A DNA stretch of 64,000 nucleotides from positions 70,513,482-70,577,481 of the forward strand of contig CM070562.1 in the NCBI GenBank assembly GCA_036346405.1. Reading direction: 5' to 3'. Below the pieces are notes generated by a model. The model searched no databases, had not been told where the DNA came from, and saw only the letters and a list, made by a program, of their open reading frames with translations. Within the stretch, counting starts at the first letter, position 1. Every line of letters begins with the position of its first letter. Source of the stretch: Phyllostachys edulis. Taxonomy: Eukaryota > Streptophyta > Magnoliopsida > Poales > Poaceae. Positions 10,960 to 23,335 of the stretch are shown one piece after another. A program made the translations under genes and the position numbers.

Positions 10960-11430
10960 AAATTGCCATCAAAATGTCATTCATATATAAATGAAAACCC
11001 TCTTTTTTTTCTCTCGATTCCTTCGTTTCCTCCCGTTCAGCTCCCACCCCGACGCCCCCAATCCCCTCCCCTCCTGTTCTGCTCCCACCTCGACGCCTTC
11101 AATCACCTCCTCTCTCGTTCGGCTCCACACCCACCGCCTTCCCTCCCCATCCCCAACACCGTCGCCTCCCCTCTCCTCCCCCCAACGCCGCCACCTCCCC
11201 TCTCCTCCCCCTAACGCCGCCTTTCCTCGTCCGACGCCTACTCCCCAAGTGCGACGTCGCCCCCCCTCTCCTCCCCCCAACACCGTCACCTCCCCTTCCC
11301 CCCCACCGCCGCCGCCGCCTCCCGATGCCTACTCCCCAAGTGCGACGCCGCCTCTCCTCATCCTACACCGCCTTCCGTCGCTATCAATAAGGTCCTCAGA
11401 TCCAAATCAAGGTAGTCATGGGAAAAATTG
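10960..11430 (+). other. GC-rich 5' region of the Harbinger element
   Basis: Pyrimidine-rich DNA with short repeats such as CGCCTACTCCCCAAGTGCGA (about 11236 and again near 11324) and CTCCTCCCCCCAACGCCG variants. Long frames here result from the C-rich composition. It probably contains promoter and leader of the transposon genes; no specific box was identified. Confidence 0.4.
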
Positions 11431-11437
11431 ATGTGTC

Positions 11438-11775
11438 TATATTATCTGAATTTCGTAGAAAGCATAGTGTCTGTGTATGATCTTAAATCTAAATTTGCTA
11501 GTCATGATGAACAACTAACTGAAAGATTCTGCAATGTGTCTGTGTATGATCTGAATTTCGTAGAAAGCAATAGGTCTGTGTATGATCTGAATTTCATAGA
11601 AAGCAATGTGTCTGTGTATGATGTGAATTTCCTAGTCATGATCTGAATTTCCTAGTCCTGATGAACAACTAACTGAAAGACTCTGCAATGTGTCTTGTAT
11701 GATCTGAATTTTGTAGAAAGCAATGGGTCTATGTATGATGTGAATTTCCTCGTCTTGATCTGAATTTCCTAGTTC
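11438..11775 (+). repeat. degenerate tandem repeat, about 45 bp
   Basis: The motifs GTGTCTGTGTATGATCTGAA, TTTCGTAGAAAGCAA and GATCTGAATTTCCTAGTC recur at least six times in variable order, including a longer unit with CATGATGAACAACTAACTGA (about 11500 and 11658). The repeats lie in the 5' part of the Harbinger element. Confidence 0.75.
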
Positions 11776-12903
11776 AAGATGATGATTTAAGCCTATGAAG
11801 TCAAACATAGTTCACTGAAGTGTGAGCTAAAAGGTTCTAAGAAAAAACAATTAAGCCTGTGAAGTATTACTTTTTTGCTGGGAGTGAAGTATTTATTTTC
11901 TTTCATATTCACTTGATGTTCGATATTAAATGGTATGCATGTCTTAGCTATGTTTCCTTTTGAGCGGCTTGACACAGAACATCTCCAGCCAAGAATGTCT
12001 ATTGGCAAGCTTTGTTCTAGGTTTAGTTTTAATGATTTTTTTTGCAAGTTAAAATGTTAGTTTTGCATATCATTATATTATGCCCTTACAAATTATAAAT
12101 CATCCTGTAAATTGTATAGATGTAACTAGTTGCTATCAGCAAGGCAAATTAGGATACATTTGGCAACAGGGCATTTTGTCATATCTGTGCTGAGGAAGTT
12201 GGTGCTGGGAATAGACCATTGGGATGTTTGAATACCACGGGTTACAAGAACCTCCAAAAGAAGTTGTTTGAAAGGACATAAAAAAGCATGACAAAAAATA
12301 ACTAAAAATAAGTGGGAAACATTGAAGAAAGAATACAACTTGTGGAATGATTTGAAACAAAAAGTAACTGGGCTAGGTTGGGATCATAAAAAAGGAACTA
12401 TATCTGTATCCGATGCTTGGTGGAAGGAGCACAAGGTAGTCATTGAAGAAACATCTATTTATTAATGTGTATGATCTCATATTTTAATGTTTGCTAACTT
12501 TAGTCATTTTTTTAATTTTCATCAATATCCTAAACATTTTCGTGATGGACCACCTGAGAACATAGATGATATGGACCGTATGTTTAACAAGGCTCATGTC
12601 ACGGGTAACAATTCAGCCATCCCGGGCGAGCCTACACAAGAAGACCAAACCGTTGTGGACATTGATTGTTCGGAGGATAGCAAGGAAGACACCGCCGCTG
12701 ATGGGGAGAACAATGAGGTTGTCTGCACGAAACCGAATGCCATTGTGAAGCGTAGGGCAATTAATATTAATCCTAGCCCAAAGAAGAACAAGAAAAATCC
12801 TATAGCTAGGGATTTCAAGCGCATGGTGGACACTATGGAAAAAGGCCCTGTTCAGAGTGGTCCATCCGTAGCGGATGTTATGGATATAGCTATTCAGGCT
12901 GGG

Positions 12904-15541
12904 TGAAGAATCTAGACCCGTCATTATGAGTTAATGGAGTATTTTGGTGATTAATAATAAATCTATATGTGAGACTAACACTTCTATTGATATACCTATT
13001 ATACAGTCTTATTTGGATGAAAATGTGAAAATTATGGAGGTATGCACTCGACATGATATTCTTATATCTTGTTGCATTCCTCGGATCCAAAATATAGGTT
13101 GAACTCCACTAAAAGTTTAACTTGAATATGTGCATATGTTTTTATTACACATTCATGTATGCACACACTTAGGGGAAGTTCACTCTATGTTTTGAGGTTT
13201 CATTAGTATTGATCTATGCTCTTTATCCACACATGTTAAGGATCTCTACTTTGAAACATATCCCTTGAGTATATATAATTTGTGTAGTTCATATATACTC
13301 ATATTGATCTATATTCAATTATCTGCAAATTGAGGAGGTTATCATCAATTATCAAAGAGGGAAAGATTGAAGTATCTTGACCCACCATTATGAGTTAATG
13401 GTATGTTGTGGTAATTAATGACAATCACATTATGGAACTAACATTTTCCATGAGTTGGATGAATAGGTTATGTTCCATGAAGTTAGAGACTTTTGATGGC
13501 ATCATGAGTTGATAGTCATCAAGTCAAGGTTCAAGCGAAAGAGTGCATCATGTGTTGATGCACATCAAGATCCCGAAGAGAAGATAATCATGAGTTGATC
13601 ATCAAATTAAGAAAAGATCCTTCATGTGTTGATGGAGGTCAAGTGAAAGATGTATCATGGGTTGATGCATATCAAGAAAATGATCCGGATTTGAAGTAAA
13701 GATGTGCATCATCAAGCTTCAAGAGGATGCTTAAGGCAAAAGGTATGACTAGCTAGGGCTAAGTTTGTGTTCCTAGTCTTTTACCAGTCTTGGTGTTTGG
13801 TTGGAAGACCGGATTGCTAGTATAGGTTTGTCGTACTATTAAGAGGGGTCTTGTCTAGTAGCTTGAGTCTCATCATGTGTTCATAGCTCAATCCCGCTTG
13901 CTCTAGCTCTCCATGGCATGATGCTATTGTTTGCGAATGTGTTTTGCAAATAGTTGAAGCTCATGCATTAACTCTTTGTAGCATGAGACTATAATTTGTA
14001 AATGTGTTTTACAAATGGTTGAAGTCCATACAACTACTCCTTGTGGCATGTTGCCGATATTTGCGAATGTGTTTTGCAAATATTCGAGGCTCATGCATAA
14101 TCCTTGTAGCATGTGACTATACTTTGTAAATAGTTGAAGTCTATGTATCTACTTCTTGTGGCATGATACTAAAGTTTGCAAATGTGTTTTTTTGCAAATT
14201 GTTGGGATTCATGCATTTTCCCTTAGCATGGTCTAAGATTGCTCGTTGCTATTTTCTTGGACTTAGACCATGGTGTTGGCTCTTTGGAGTTGTGCCTTTT
14301 TTATTTGATCAAATGTGTTTGAGATCAATCAAACAGATGGGTTGTGTAGCCCTCTGAATAAGCTTTCCATAGAGCCTAAGATTACTTAATTCCGACATCG
14401 GAGTCAAAAGTTATGACCGTTTTTCTGAGTGTCATCTGTGCTGAAATCCAGGGGCGGACTGACCACAATTGAAAGCCTGGACTGACCGCCCATATGCCTA
14501 CGGACTGACCGCCCTTATAAGGCCAGTCAACTTTTTCTAGAGGCTGTGTTCTTTTATTTTTCTTCCACCCGGAAGGCCCGGACTAACCGGGGGTCCGGTC
14601 AGACCGGACCCTGTGAGGGCGAACTGACTAGGAATTGCATGTAACAACTATTTTTATAGTCGTTGCCTCAGAGTCTTGACTAACTTGCCCTATGCTGTGA
14701 TCGACCGGGTTTCCCCGATTTTCAGCAGATTCTCCTCCAACGGCTAGTTTTTGTATGTGGGCTATAAATACTCACCTTGACCGGTTGGAGGGCAACTCTT
14801 GGCATCCCATTTCATTCTATTGAGCTAGTGTGAGCTTCTCCTCTCAAATATGCATGTGTTGCACCTTGTGAGCAAAGGGAGAGACTCTAGTTGCATGTGT
14901 TGCAACTAGAATTGGATTGAGCGTCCAATTGTGCATGTGTTGCACTTAGTGAGAGTCAAGCAAGGGGCTTGGCTTTTTACTCTTGGTGTTTGTCGACACC
15001 TAGACGCCGTGGAGTCATCGTGGTCTGGTGATCTTCTCAAGAAGCTTGTGAGAAAGCCTGGCGTGTTGTAAGTGGTTTGGTGCTCACCATCTTCGGAGTG
15101 GAGGAAGAGCAACCCCGAGTGGATCGATGTGTTGGTTCATTTTAGAGCCGGTCCAAGTGGTTGGACTTACCTCGGAGGTATTGGCTCAAGTTGTGGAGCC
15201 GGTCCAACGTGGCTGGGCTTACCTCAACGTGGATTAGGGGAGACCGTCAAGTTTTCGAACACCACGGTAAAACATCGTTGTGTCTTTGTGGTTTGTTCTC
15301 TTATGATTTACTTTGTGCAATTTACATTCATAGAATTATACTGCTTACATGTATTTGTATGATTGCTAATTATCAATAGTCGTTGGTTGTTGGTGCACTT
15401 AGTAAAGACTAGTTGATTTAGGTTTTAATTGTGCAAAACCGAATTGTCTTTAGCTTCCGCATTAGAAATCGATATTAGCCTTAGAGATTTTTAGAAACGA
15501 CTTTTCACCCTCCCCCTCTAGTCGGCCTCCTCGATCTTACA
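12904..15541 (+). mobile_element. copia-type solo LTR, 2.6 kb, TSD CTGGG
   Basis: The element starts TGAAGAATCT (12904) and ends CTCGATCTTACA (15541). CTGGG flanks it at 12899-12903 and 15542-15546, and joining the flanks restores the reading frame of Harbinger ORF1. The 3' end CCCTCCCCCTCTAGTCGGCC is the common terminal sequence of SIRE/Maximus-like copia LTRs in grasses, as are the GGTCCGGTCAGACCGG motifs (about 14593). No internal retroelement region is present, so this is a solo LTR. A second LTR-start-like sequence (TGAAGTATCTTGACCC) occurs inside at about 13369. Confidence 0.9.
13915..14225 (+). repeat. about 62-bp tandem repeat inside solo LTR
   Basis: Five diverged units, each with GCATGAxxCTAT, TTTGCGAATGTGTTTTGCAA and GTTGAAGTCTATG-type segments, lie head to tail inside the copia LTR. 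Confidence 0.8.
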
Positions 15542-15938
15542 CTGGGGTAGTAGAAAGAAGTGATGAACACTTCATTGCGACAAGGCTCTTTACTAAACTA
15601 AAAAATTAGGAAGTGTTTGTCACTATAAAGACCAATGAAGTAAAGATGAATTGGCTCAGGAAGATGTTTGATCTCAAGACGAAGAAAGATTAGATCTTTT
15701 TTTTGTTCTTTTTTAATTTGAAAACTATTTAGTGATAATAATGTAAGGGGTTGAAACTATTTAGTTATGTCATACTCGTAGTATTGTTACCTTCTAATGT
15801 GTTCTCAATTAAACCATAATGGGGTTGAAACTATTCAGTAATGTCATACTCGTATTATTGTTACTTTCTAATGTGTTCTCAATTAAATTATGTCTTGATG
15901 TCATGTTCTATGTTACTGATCATTGTTATTATTTGTAG

Positions 15939-17271
15939 ATGAGCTCATCAAGTGACATTGATGGTTCAACCATTGAGAGTGACATTGATGGTTCAACCAT
16001 CAAGAGTGATTTAAGCGAAGATGATATCGAAAAAATAAAAAAGAGGAAGGTATCATTTCAGGATTTTGTTGTAGCGGCTGGTTATGTAGGTATGCACTAC
16101 TACGACACTTACCTAAACAAAAAGGAGAGGAGACAACCACTCCTAACTAGTTATGAATGGGTTGTTGAGCAATTGGACAATGAGAGCGATTGTTACTTGA
16201 TGTTCCGAATGAGTAGGGCTGTTTTTTTATAGTTTGCATGAAACATTGGTTGCAAATTATGGCTTGAAATAAACTAGGACTATGACTTACGTAGAATCTT
16301 TGGCTATGTTTTTGTTGACAGTTGGTGGCCCTTAGTCAGTTAGTCAAGTTCAAAACCGCTTCAAAAGTTTGGTGAAGTCTTGCAATGTATCTATCTTTTA
16401 TCTGAACATAATATTAGACCAACGGATCCGGAGTTCACAACAGTGCATCCAAGACTTCAAGATAACCGCTTCATGCCTCATTTTTAACAAATGTATAGGT
16501 GCAATTGATGGCACACATGTACATGTTGTTGTTCCAACGGATGAGCAGGTTGTCCACACTGGTCGTCATGGATATATGTCTCAAAACGTGATGGCAGTGT
16601 GTGACTTCAACATGAGGTTTACCTTTGTTGTCACCGGATGGCTAGGTTCAGCGCATGACACAAGGATTTTCAATAACACTTTGGACAAGTACTCGAACCG
16701 GTTTCCACATCCTCCTAAAGGTAATTTGCTTCTTTAATCATATAATTAATTATTATGATAACATTCCTGATTTGTATTGTCAATATTTATATGTTTCATA
16801 TGTGTAGGAAAATATTATCTTATTGATGCGGGTTATCCCAATCGAAAGAGCTATTTAGCTCCTTGCAAAGGACAAAAGTACCATCTACCAGAATTTCTCC
16901 ATGGTCGACAGCCGAGTGGGAAATATGAGGTGTTCAATCATGCTCACTCGTCCCTTCGCAATGTGATTGAGCGTTCCTTTGGCGTGTTGAAAATGAAATG
17001 GAGAATCTTGTTGGCTTTTCCAAGGTACAAAATAAAGATTCAAACGAAAACGATAATTGCATGTATGACGCTACACAACTTCATCCGAGATAGTACTTTA
17101 CGTGATGAACTTTTTGAGAGATGTGATCTTGATGAAAATTATGATCCAAACGATACACAAACTAGATCATTTGGAGGGCACAATATCAATAGATCAACAA
17201 TCGATGATGGAGATATGAGTGTCTTTCATGATAGTATTGCTACTTCTTTAATGGCCGCAAGAGGATAAATA
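15939..17271 (+). pseudogene. PIF/Harbinger DDE transposase, broken
   Basis: A DDE_Tnp_4-type transposase. The N-terminal segment (15939-16232) has a Ser/Asp-rich start, DFVVAAGYVGMHYYDTYL and SYEWVVEQLD. After stops and frameshifts the catalytic domain resumes with NKCIGAIDGTHVHVVVPT (first Asp, about 16490), GWLGSAHDTRIFNNTL (about 16640) and, after an intron with GT/AG borders (16721-16807), YYLIDAGYPNR (second Asp) and NVIERSFGVLKMKW (Glu). It ends ATSLMAARG at TAA. The triad residues are visible, but stops at the MSRAVFL region and in the segment 16233-16370 show it is inactive. It forms a pair with the upstream Myb/SANT-like ORF, as in PIF/Pong elements. Confidence 0.85.
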
Positions 17272-18202
17272 GATTACATTAATATGATATATACATGTTG
17301 CAGTGACAAGATAACTGCATCATATATGATCGAATAATTTTTTGTTACTGTGTTATTTTGTTTGGGTGGCTGATATTTGTCTTTCTATATTAATTTCTTT
17401 AGTTACACAATGTCCAAAATAAATACATGCATTGTGGCGACCTGGCCCTGGGCACTCCCAGGAGGTCCCTTAGGACCTCCTGGGAGGTCCGTTAAGGGCT
17501 CCCAGGACGTCCCGAGAGGTCCGTAAATGGACTCCCAGGACATCCCTGGGGACATCCCAGTAAGACCGCATAGACCTCCCGAGAGGACCACTCGGAGGTC
17601 TGGGGTCCTGACCCAAGGAGGTCGCTGGACCTCAGACCTCCCCAAGCTCCACTTCCTGACCCGAGGGAGGTCCGAGGGGAACCAATCCGAGGAGGTCGTG
17701 GGGCTTGGGGACAAGCCTCAAGTCCTCTGCGATCTAAACCAGCCCTCAGAGATCAATGACTGGTTCTCACAGCAAGCAAGTGATAACACAGACATCCACA
17801 AACAGCTTTATTAACATCAAAAGAGAGTTGATTACAAGGGGTTGCTTACAAGCTCCAGCAACCAAGAGCACAAAACACAGCGGAAAACCAAAAGTGAGAC
17901 TCCATCCATTACACCACAGGTGACTGACTGGAGAGCGCGGCCTAATTGATTTGGTCATCCTCATCATCATAGAATTCTTCACCTGCTTAATTCATGAATC
18001 AAGCAAGAGTGAGCACAACTACCGTGCTCGCAAGTTACACCCGTCAATTAACAAAATGACATGCATAGGGATATATCAAGAGAAGGCATATAAGGGTTGA
18101 TTTGCATAAAGCTAATTTTATTTCAATTATAAGTACTAAGTTTCAAGGCAGGTTACAATAGTTAAAATTCTTTTTTGTAAATTTCATTTTCAGTTGGATA
18201 AC

Positions 18203-21054
18203 TATCGGGACCCCGGGTATGCAACCCCAGGCCCCTCTGTGTATTCTGAACTAGTCCCATGATCAGTAGCTAGCTCACACAGTTGCAACATTGGTGTAAT
18301 CATATCCACACAACCAAACTAAAGATAAAGCAGACAAATTAATAATATTAAGCAAAAGAAACCTTATGGTCAAGTCTTACAACGGTTGCCACGCAGGGCT
18401 AAAGAAAACAGAGTAAACTTGCAGCGGAGAACAAAACATCTGGTGGAGGTCACCCAATATGCCCACCGGCAATTGAGTGAAGGACACGACCTAATTCGCA
18501 TAGTTTTCAAAGAAATCTTCTTCATAGAACTCTGAGTTCACTGGTTCACCCTCCTCTGCTGATTTAAACAGAGGGCGCAAAGCCGTGCGTACTTTGAATG
18601 TACTCGGCAAGTCATAGGGAAATGTATGCAAGTAATATTCATGCTAGGGTTGACAAGGATAGCTTTATGGCTATTTTGCAGAAAACAATATTTGACAGTA
18701 AATACAGTAAGTAGATTGCAAAGCACATTTTAAAAGATTAATACATAAGTAGGCGATTTTCTTTGAAACAACTAGTGAACACCCTGTTCACTTCCCAACC
18801 ATCAACCATCTACAAGGTTCGACCAAACCATTCCAACATTTTCGACAAAAGTTCTATCCCTTGCGTGAAAGCACCAGGCATGTCCATAATCGGGGACACG
18901 GCTATTCGAATAGTTTTACACTCTGCAGAGGTTGTACAGCTTGACCCACAAGACACGAATTCTCTAGTTTGTTCGGCATATATCTATGCCACCGCTCACT
19001 ACCTTAGGTAAGCAGTCTAGAGTATGTGACAAGGTTTTTACAAAGCTCCATTTTAACTCGGATTTGCCCGCTGAGGTTTCGCCATTCTGGGCCCCCTCTT
19101 ACGCCGCTTATCAACCCTTGACAGAACTGAATCAAAACTTTGCTAATTAGTCAACCAGGTCTATCCCAATCTAGACATGTGGTTGTACAATTAAGGCCCA
19201 GATCAATGGTTCAAGGTTAAGTCCTTAGTTGGTTGCTCAGACGAGACGTTCCACATTCCAAGTGTGCGTTACGGCACCCACCTTTACCACCACCCACTCG
19301 TCCGAGCATAAATCATTTTCGTTCAACCCGGCCAAATGACCACCCTAGTCATGGCACAACATCTTTTATCACAAGTGGCTCCGCCACGGTTCCATAATTC
19401 CTTTAGTCAAATTCAATCAGTCTTTGAGTATGTGATTGTGAGTCTATCGTATAACTAAAGCATTGGCTAAGCATAACGCGATACCCATGTTGGTATTTCA
19501 ATAATGTCCAACTAATAATTAACCATCCTAGAGTGTCCAAGGAGTTATGTCATTCAAGGATGCATGTTGATTGCAATTTATCAAGGAGGCATATGGCAAT
19601 TAGGTAATTAACTAATCCCAAACCATTTATTATAAAATTAGCCATGCATGTTTATATCAAACAATATACTTTTATAAAGATGGGATCAATATGATCAAAG
19701 GTCTACGACTTGCCGGAACCTATACGCGTGAACAAAGCCAAATAAATAAAACAACACCAAATAAAATCCAAATAAATACCAAATAAATACTAACAGGAAG
19801 ACAAGGAATTTAGATGAATTTAGAAATTTGAATCACTCAAATCGGAGTTTGAATGAGAAAGTTATGGCCAAAAGAAGTTGGAAAAACACATAAAATGATG
19901 AATTAGGGATTTTCTAGATTTTCCGGAATTATTTTCCTAAAGAAAAATCCGAAAAATCCCACTCGGTGCTGACTGGGCAACCACGTCGGCGAGGGTGACG
20001 CGTTGCATTATTGGTGCCACGCTGGCCCGAGGTGGCATAGCCACGTCGGACGTAAGCGCGCTGCTCTCGGCCAATCTGATGCCGTGCAACAATGGCCTTG
20101 GCGCGGCGGCGAGGCACCAATGGAAAGAGGACGACGCAGCGATCTTGATGCTCACATGGTGAGGACGCGGTGGCACGGGAAGGTTGGCGGCGAAGGTGAA
20201 GAGCGGCGGAGGCGGCGGCTCGACGGCGACGACGGGGTTCCGGTGAAGCTCCGGGGGCAAGGAGGCACGCACCAGGTGCGCCTTGGCCTGGTGATGCCGG
20301 TGGTGGGGTCGGCGGCGGCGGAGGAGACCGGGTTGGCGAAATCATGGAGGAGGGGCAAAAGAGGGCGACGCGCGGCGAGGCGGCGACGGCAAGGCGAGCC
20401 GAAATGGACACGCAGGGCTAGGCTAGCACGACGGAGCGGGCGCGGTGCGGTGAGAATCATGGCGAGGCGACAGGCGCGGCGCCGCGAGGTTGAAAACGAC
20501 GCCGGGGCCGACAAAGCGAGCCCGCACGACAACAACGCGGCGCGCGGGCGGCGTGGGCGATTATGGCCGTCCGATTCGACGGACGATCGCCGAGAGGAGA
20601 GCGCTGCTGTGAGAGCGGCCGCACGAGGAAACACTGAATGGGCCGAAGGAGATTCGGCCCAAGAGCCAAAGGAGGATTTCTGAGGTTTTTCTGATTTTAG
20701 AAAATACCAGAAAAGCAAAAGCATTTTTAGAAAATAGCTTAAGGCGTCCAAAAATTCTAGGAAAATTCACAGAAATCCCTTGAATTATTTAGGACTTAGT
20801 AAAAATATTTTCAGCTTAACTATTGCTTTTAATTTTTGCAATTAATTATTTTTAACTTAGGGCAAAAGGAAAAAACCAAATTAAAATCCAACAAACCTCA
20901 ACCTAAACCAACTTTAATTAGTTCAAGTTGTAATTAAGTCAAATTAAACTACTTTTAAAATTACAAGTTAAGCTTTGGCAAATTAATAAAACCAAATGGT
21001 TCACTTTTAAAGTTTTCAAAATTTTAAAAAACTCAGGAAAATAGGGATGTTACA
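18203..21054 (+). mobile_element. nested gypsy-type solo LTR, 2.85 kb, TSD ATAAC
   Basis: It starts TATCGGGACCCCGGG and ends ATAGGGATGTTACA, flanked by ATAAC at 18198-18202 and 21055-21059. Its first bases match the LTR at 35615-46617 (minus strand), which begins TGTCGAGATCC and shares CCTCTGTGTATTCTGAA, so the initial TA is probably a mutated TG. GC-rich DNA at 19930-20680 gives long frames on both strands (up to 226 codons), but these have no recognisable protein and are LTR sequence. The CACTCTGCAGAGGTTGTACA motif (18919-18938) is shared with the outer LTR. Confidence 0.85.
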
Positions 21055-22689
21055 ATAACATTCATCATCAAGATGGTGAAGGATACCCTCCTGTCACAAG
21101 GCTCACCACCCAAACCCAATCTGGATAAAAATCCAAAACCAGTTTCACAAACCTTTTGAAAACCAAAACCAAGGTCTAACTTTGAGTGACATTGCCAGCA
21201 TGTCCATGACCGTGGACACGGCTATTCGAATAGATTTACACTCTGCAGAGGTTGTACACTTTACCCATATGACATGAATTCTCTAGTTTGCTTGGCATCC
21301 GTCGATACCACCTCACACTTCCTTTGGTGAGAGGTTTAGAGCACATGACAAGGCCTTTACAATGCATCATTCCACCACAGTCCACCCACTCTAAGGTTTC
21401 ACTCCCATTGGACTTTCTGTCCGCCGGATTTAGGCCCCCTCTTGAGCCAGGTGGGTACAACATAGTCATAAAAGACAGGCCATAAAGACCACCCACTATT
21501 CCGCCGGATCAACTATGATGGAACTTTGCAAATTAATTAGCCAGGTCCCACGCCCCATACTGGAGACATATGGTTGCACTGTTGTGGCATAGCCCATTAT
21601 AGGCCTAGCAAGAGGTGTTCCAAAGACTGGTCCTTAACTGACTTAGGCGACAAACCTCAACCCTGGGGCATCGGATCACACGACCCCCGTGCATAGACAT
21701 GCACCAACCAAATAACCAGCTTCACCCAAGTCCAAATCCATTTTCCATTGCTTTGCTTTTCAAGCCCCCATGGCACATCAATGCCATGGCCACTTGTAAA
21801 ACCCCCATGACACACCAATGCCATGGCCAAAACCTCCATGACACACCAATGCCATGGCCCAAATCATATGAATAAGTGATATTTTTGGTCAAAATTTCCC
21901 AAATCAAGATTTTTGGTCTAAGCAAGACTAAGCATTCCATTTTTCAAAAGCCTCGGCCCTCACAATTGCAAAAACCAGATTTTAGCTAGGGTGACAATGG
22001 GGTTGATTCAACATAGACAATGGCCATACCAATGAACTAGGCATAACTATGAATTGAGAGATAGGCATTGAAATAACTTAGTAAAGTAGGCATGCATACA
22101 TCTTTGAAACCGACATAAATATCTTGAAGTAATGGGTGCAATATGATCAAGAGTGTAACTTGCCTTGCTTAAAGTCTTGAGCTTCTGCCTCTCCTTCACA
22201 GAACTCTAGCTCCTCACGGTCTTGACAATCTACACGGTGAAAACCAAATGACTCAAATAGAGCTCCAACAAGATCCAAAAGAAATCTTAATAAAACTTCA
22301 AAGTAAACCAATAGAGAGATTAGGAAGTCAGGAGGAGGTCCAACGAGCTTGTTGGAGGAGGTCCAGAGAATGCTCGGTTGAGCCAGGGAGTGAAGTGAGG
22401 GAAAATGAGAAAGGAAGGGCTGCCCAAGCTATATATAGTTGGAGCCCTGGAGCTTTCCTATGCTATGGTATTCAGGAGTTGGTAGAAAGGACCCTGAGGC
22501 AGGTAAGAAACGTGACAAAAGCATGTCACGAGTACTGGAAAAGTGGTAGCATTTAATGCGATTCAATAGGCATTAAATGTGGAGAAGACTTCCATGCACA
22601 AGGGCTCAGTCAAAGGGTAAAAGAAAACTGGGTGTGACTGCCAAGTAGGTCCAGCCAAGACTCACAAAGGAGGTCCTGCGAAGACCTTG

Positions 22690-23335
22690 AGGAGGTCCCG
22701 CAGAGAACAAGGGGAGATCCTCACCCGCAAGGGCGGTTGGATCTCCAAAAAGGAGGTCCAATGGCCAAGATCAAATGCAAATGGGGAGGTCTGCAAAAGT
22801 AAGAGGAGATCCTCACCCGCAAGGGAGGTCTAGACGGTTGGATCTCCGGAAGGGAGATCCAACGGTCAAGATCAAATGCAAACGGGGAGGTCTGCAAAGG
22901 TAAGAGGAGATCCTCACCCACAAGGGAGGTCTTGAACGGTTGGATGGAATCAAGGGGGAGGTCTTGAACGGTTAGGATCTCCGAGGAGGGAGGTCTTGAA
23001 CGGTTAGGATCTCCAAGGAGGGAGGTCTTGAACAGTTAGGATCTCCAAGGAGGGAGGTCCTAACGGTCCGATCCACAAAGGGAGGTCTGGACGGTTAAGA
23101 TCTCCAAAGGGGAGGTCTTAACGGCCAGATCTACAAGAAGGGAGGTCTGGACGGTTAAGATCTCCAAGGGGGAGGTCTAAACGGCCAGATCTACAAGGAG
23201 GGAGGTCTGGACAGTTAAGATCTCTAAGGGGGAGGTCTTAACAGCCAGATTTTCAAGGAGGGAGGTCTGGACGGTTAAGATCTCCAAGGGGGAGGTCTTA
23301 ACGGCCAGATCTACAAGGAGGGAGGTGGGTGATAG
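22690..23335 (+). repeat. minisatellite with GGAGGTCT core inside gypsy LTR
   Basis: Tandem units begin as about 37-bp repeats (GGAGGTCTTGAACGGTTAGG plus ATCTCCAAGGAG). They then become about 60-bp double units alternating GGAGGTCTGGACGGTTAAGA with GGAGGTCTTAACGGCCAGAT. The last few units (from about 23080) are nearly identical, so they expanded recently relative to the rest of the LTR. GGAGGTC motifs continue less regularly to about 24080. Confidence 0.85.

Larger units (their letters stand above)
12130..15693 (+). pseudogene. Harbinger ORF1, Myb/SANT-like DNA-binding protein, broken
   Basis: ORF1 proteins of PIF/Harbinger elements carry a Myb/SANT-like domain and assist the transposase in DNA binding or nuclear import. 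Here about 12180-12290 reads CAEEVGAGNRPLGCLNT and YKNLQKKLFERT, followed after a frameshift by KWETLKKEYNLWNDL and ISVSDAWWKEHK (about 12310-12435), the typical Trp/aromatic pattern. The next part (12487-12903) is an open acidic-then-basic linker ending DVMDIAIQAG. It is then interrupted by a copia solo LTR and resumes at 15547 with VVERSDEHFIATRLFTK, an in-frame TAG at about 15609, and FDLKTKKD before TAG at 15691. Frameshifts in the domain, the LTR and the internal stop make it a pseudogene. Confidence 0.75.

Noticed and set aside
10963..11431. Pro/Ser-rich frames of 83-146 codons
   Set aside because: Result of the C-rich 5' region of the Harbinger element with internal short repeats.
20003..20751. 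Long open frames on both strands (226 codons plus, 199 codons minus)
   Set aside because: They lie in the GC-rich part of a solo LTR, overlap each other on opposite strands, are Arg/Ala/Gly-rich without domains, and have no introns or promoter signs.
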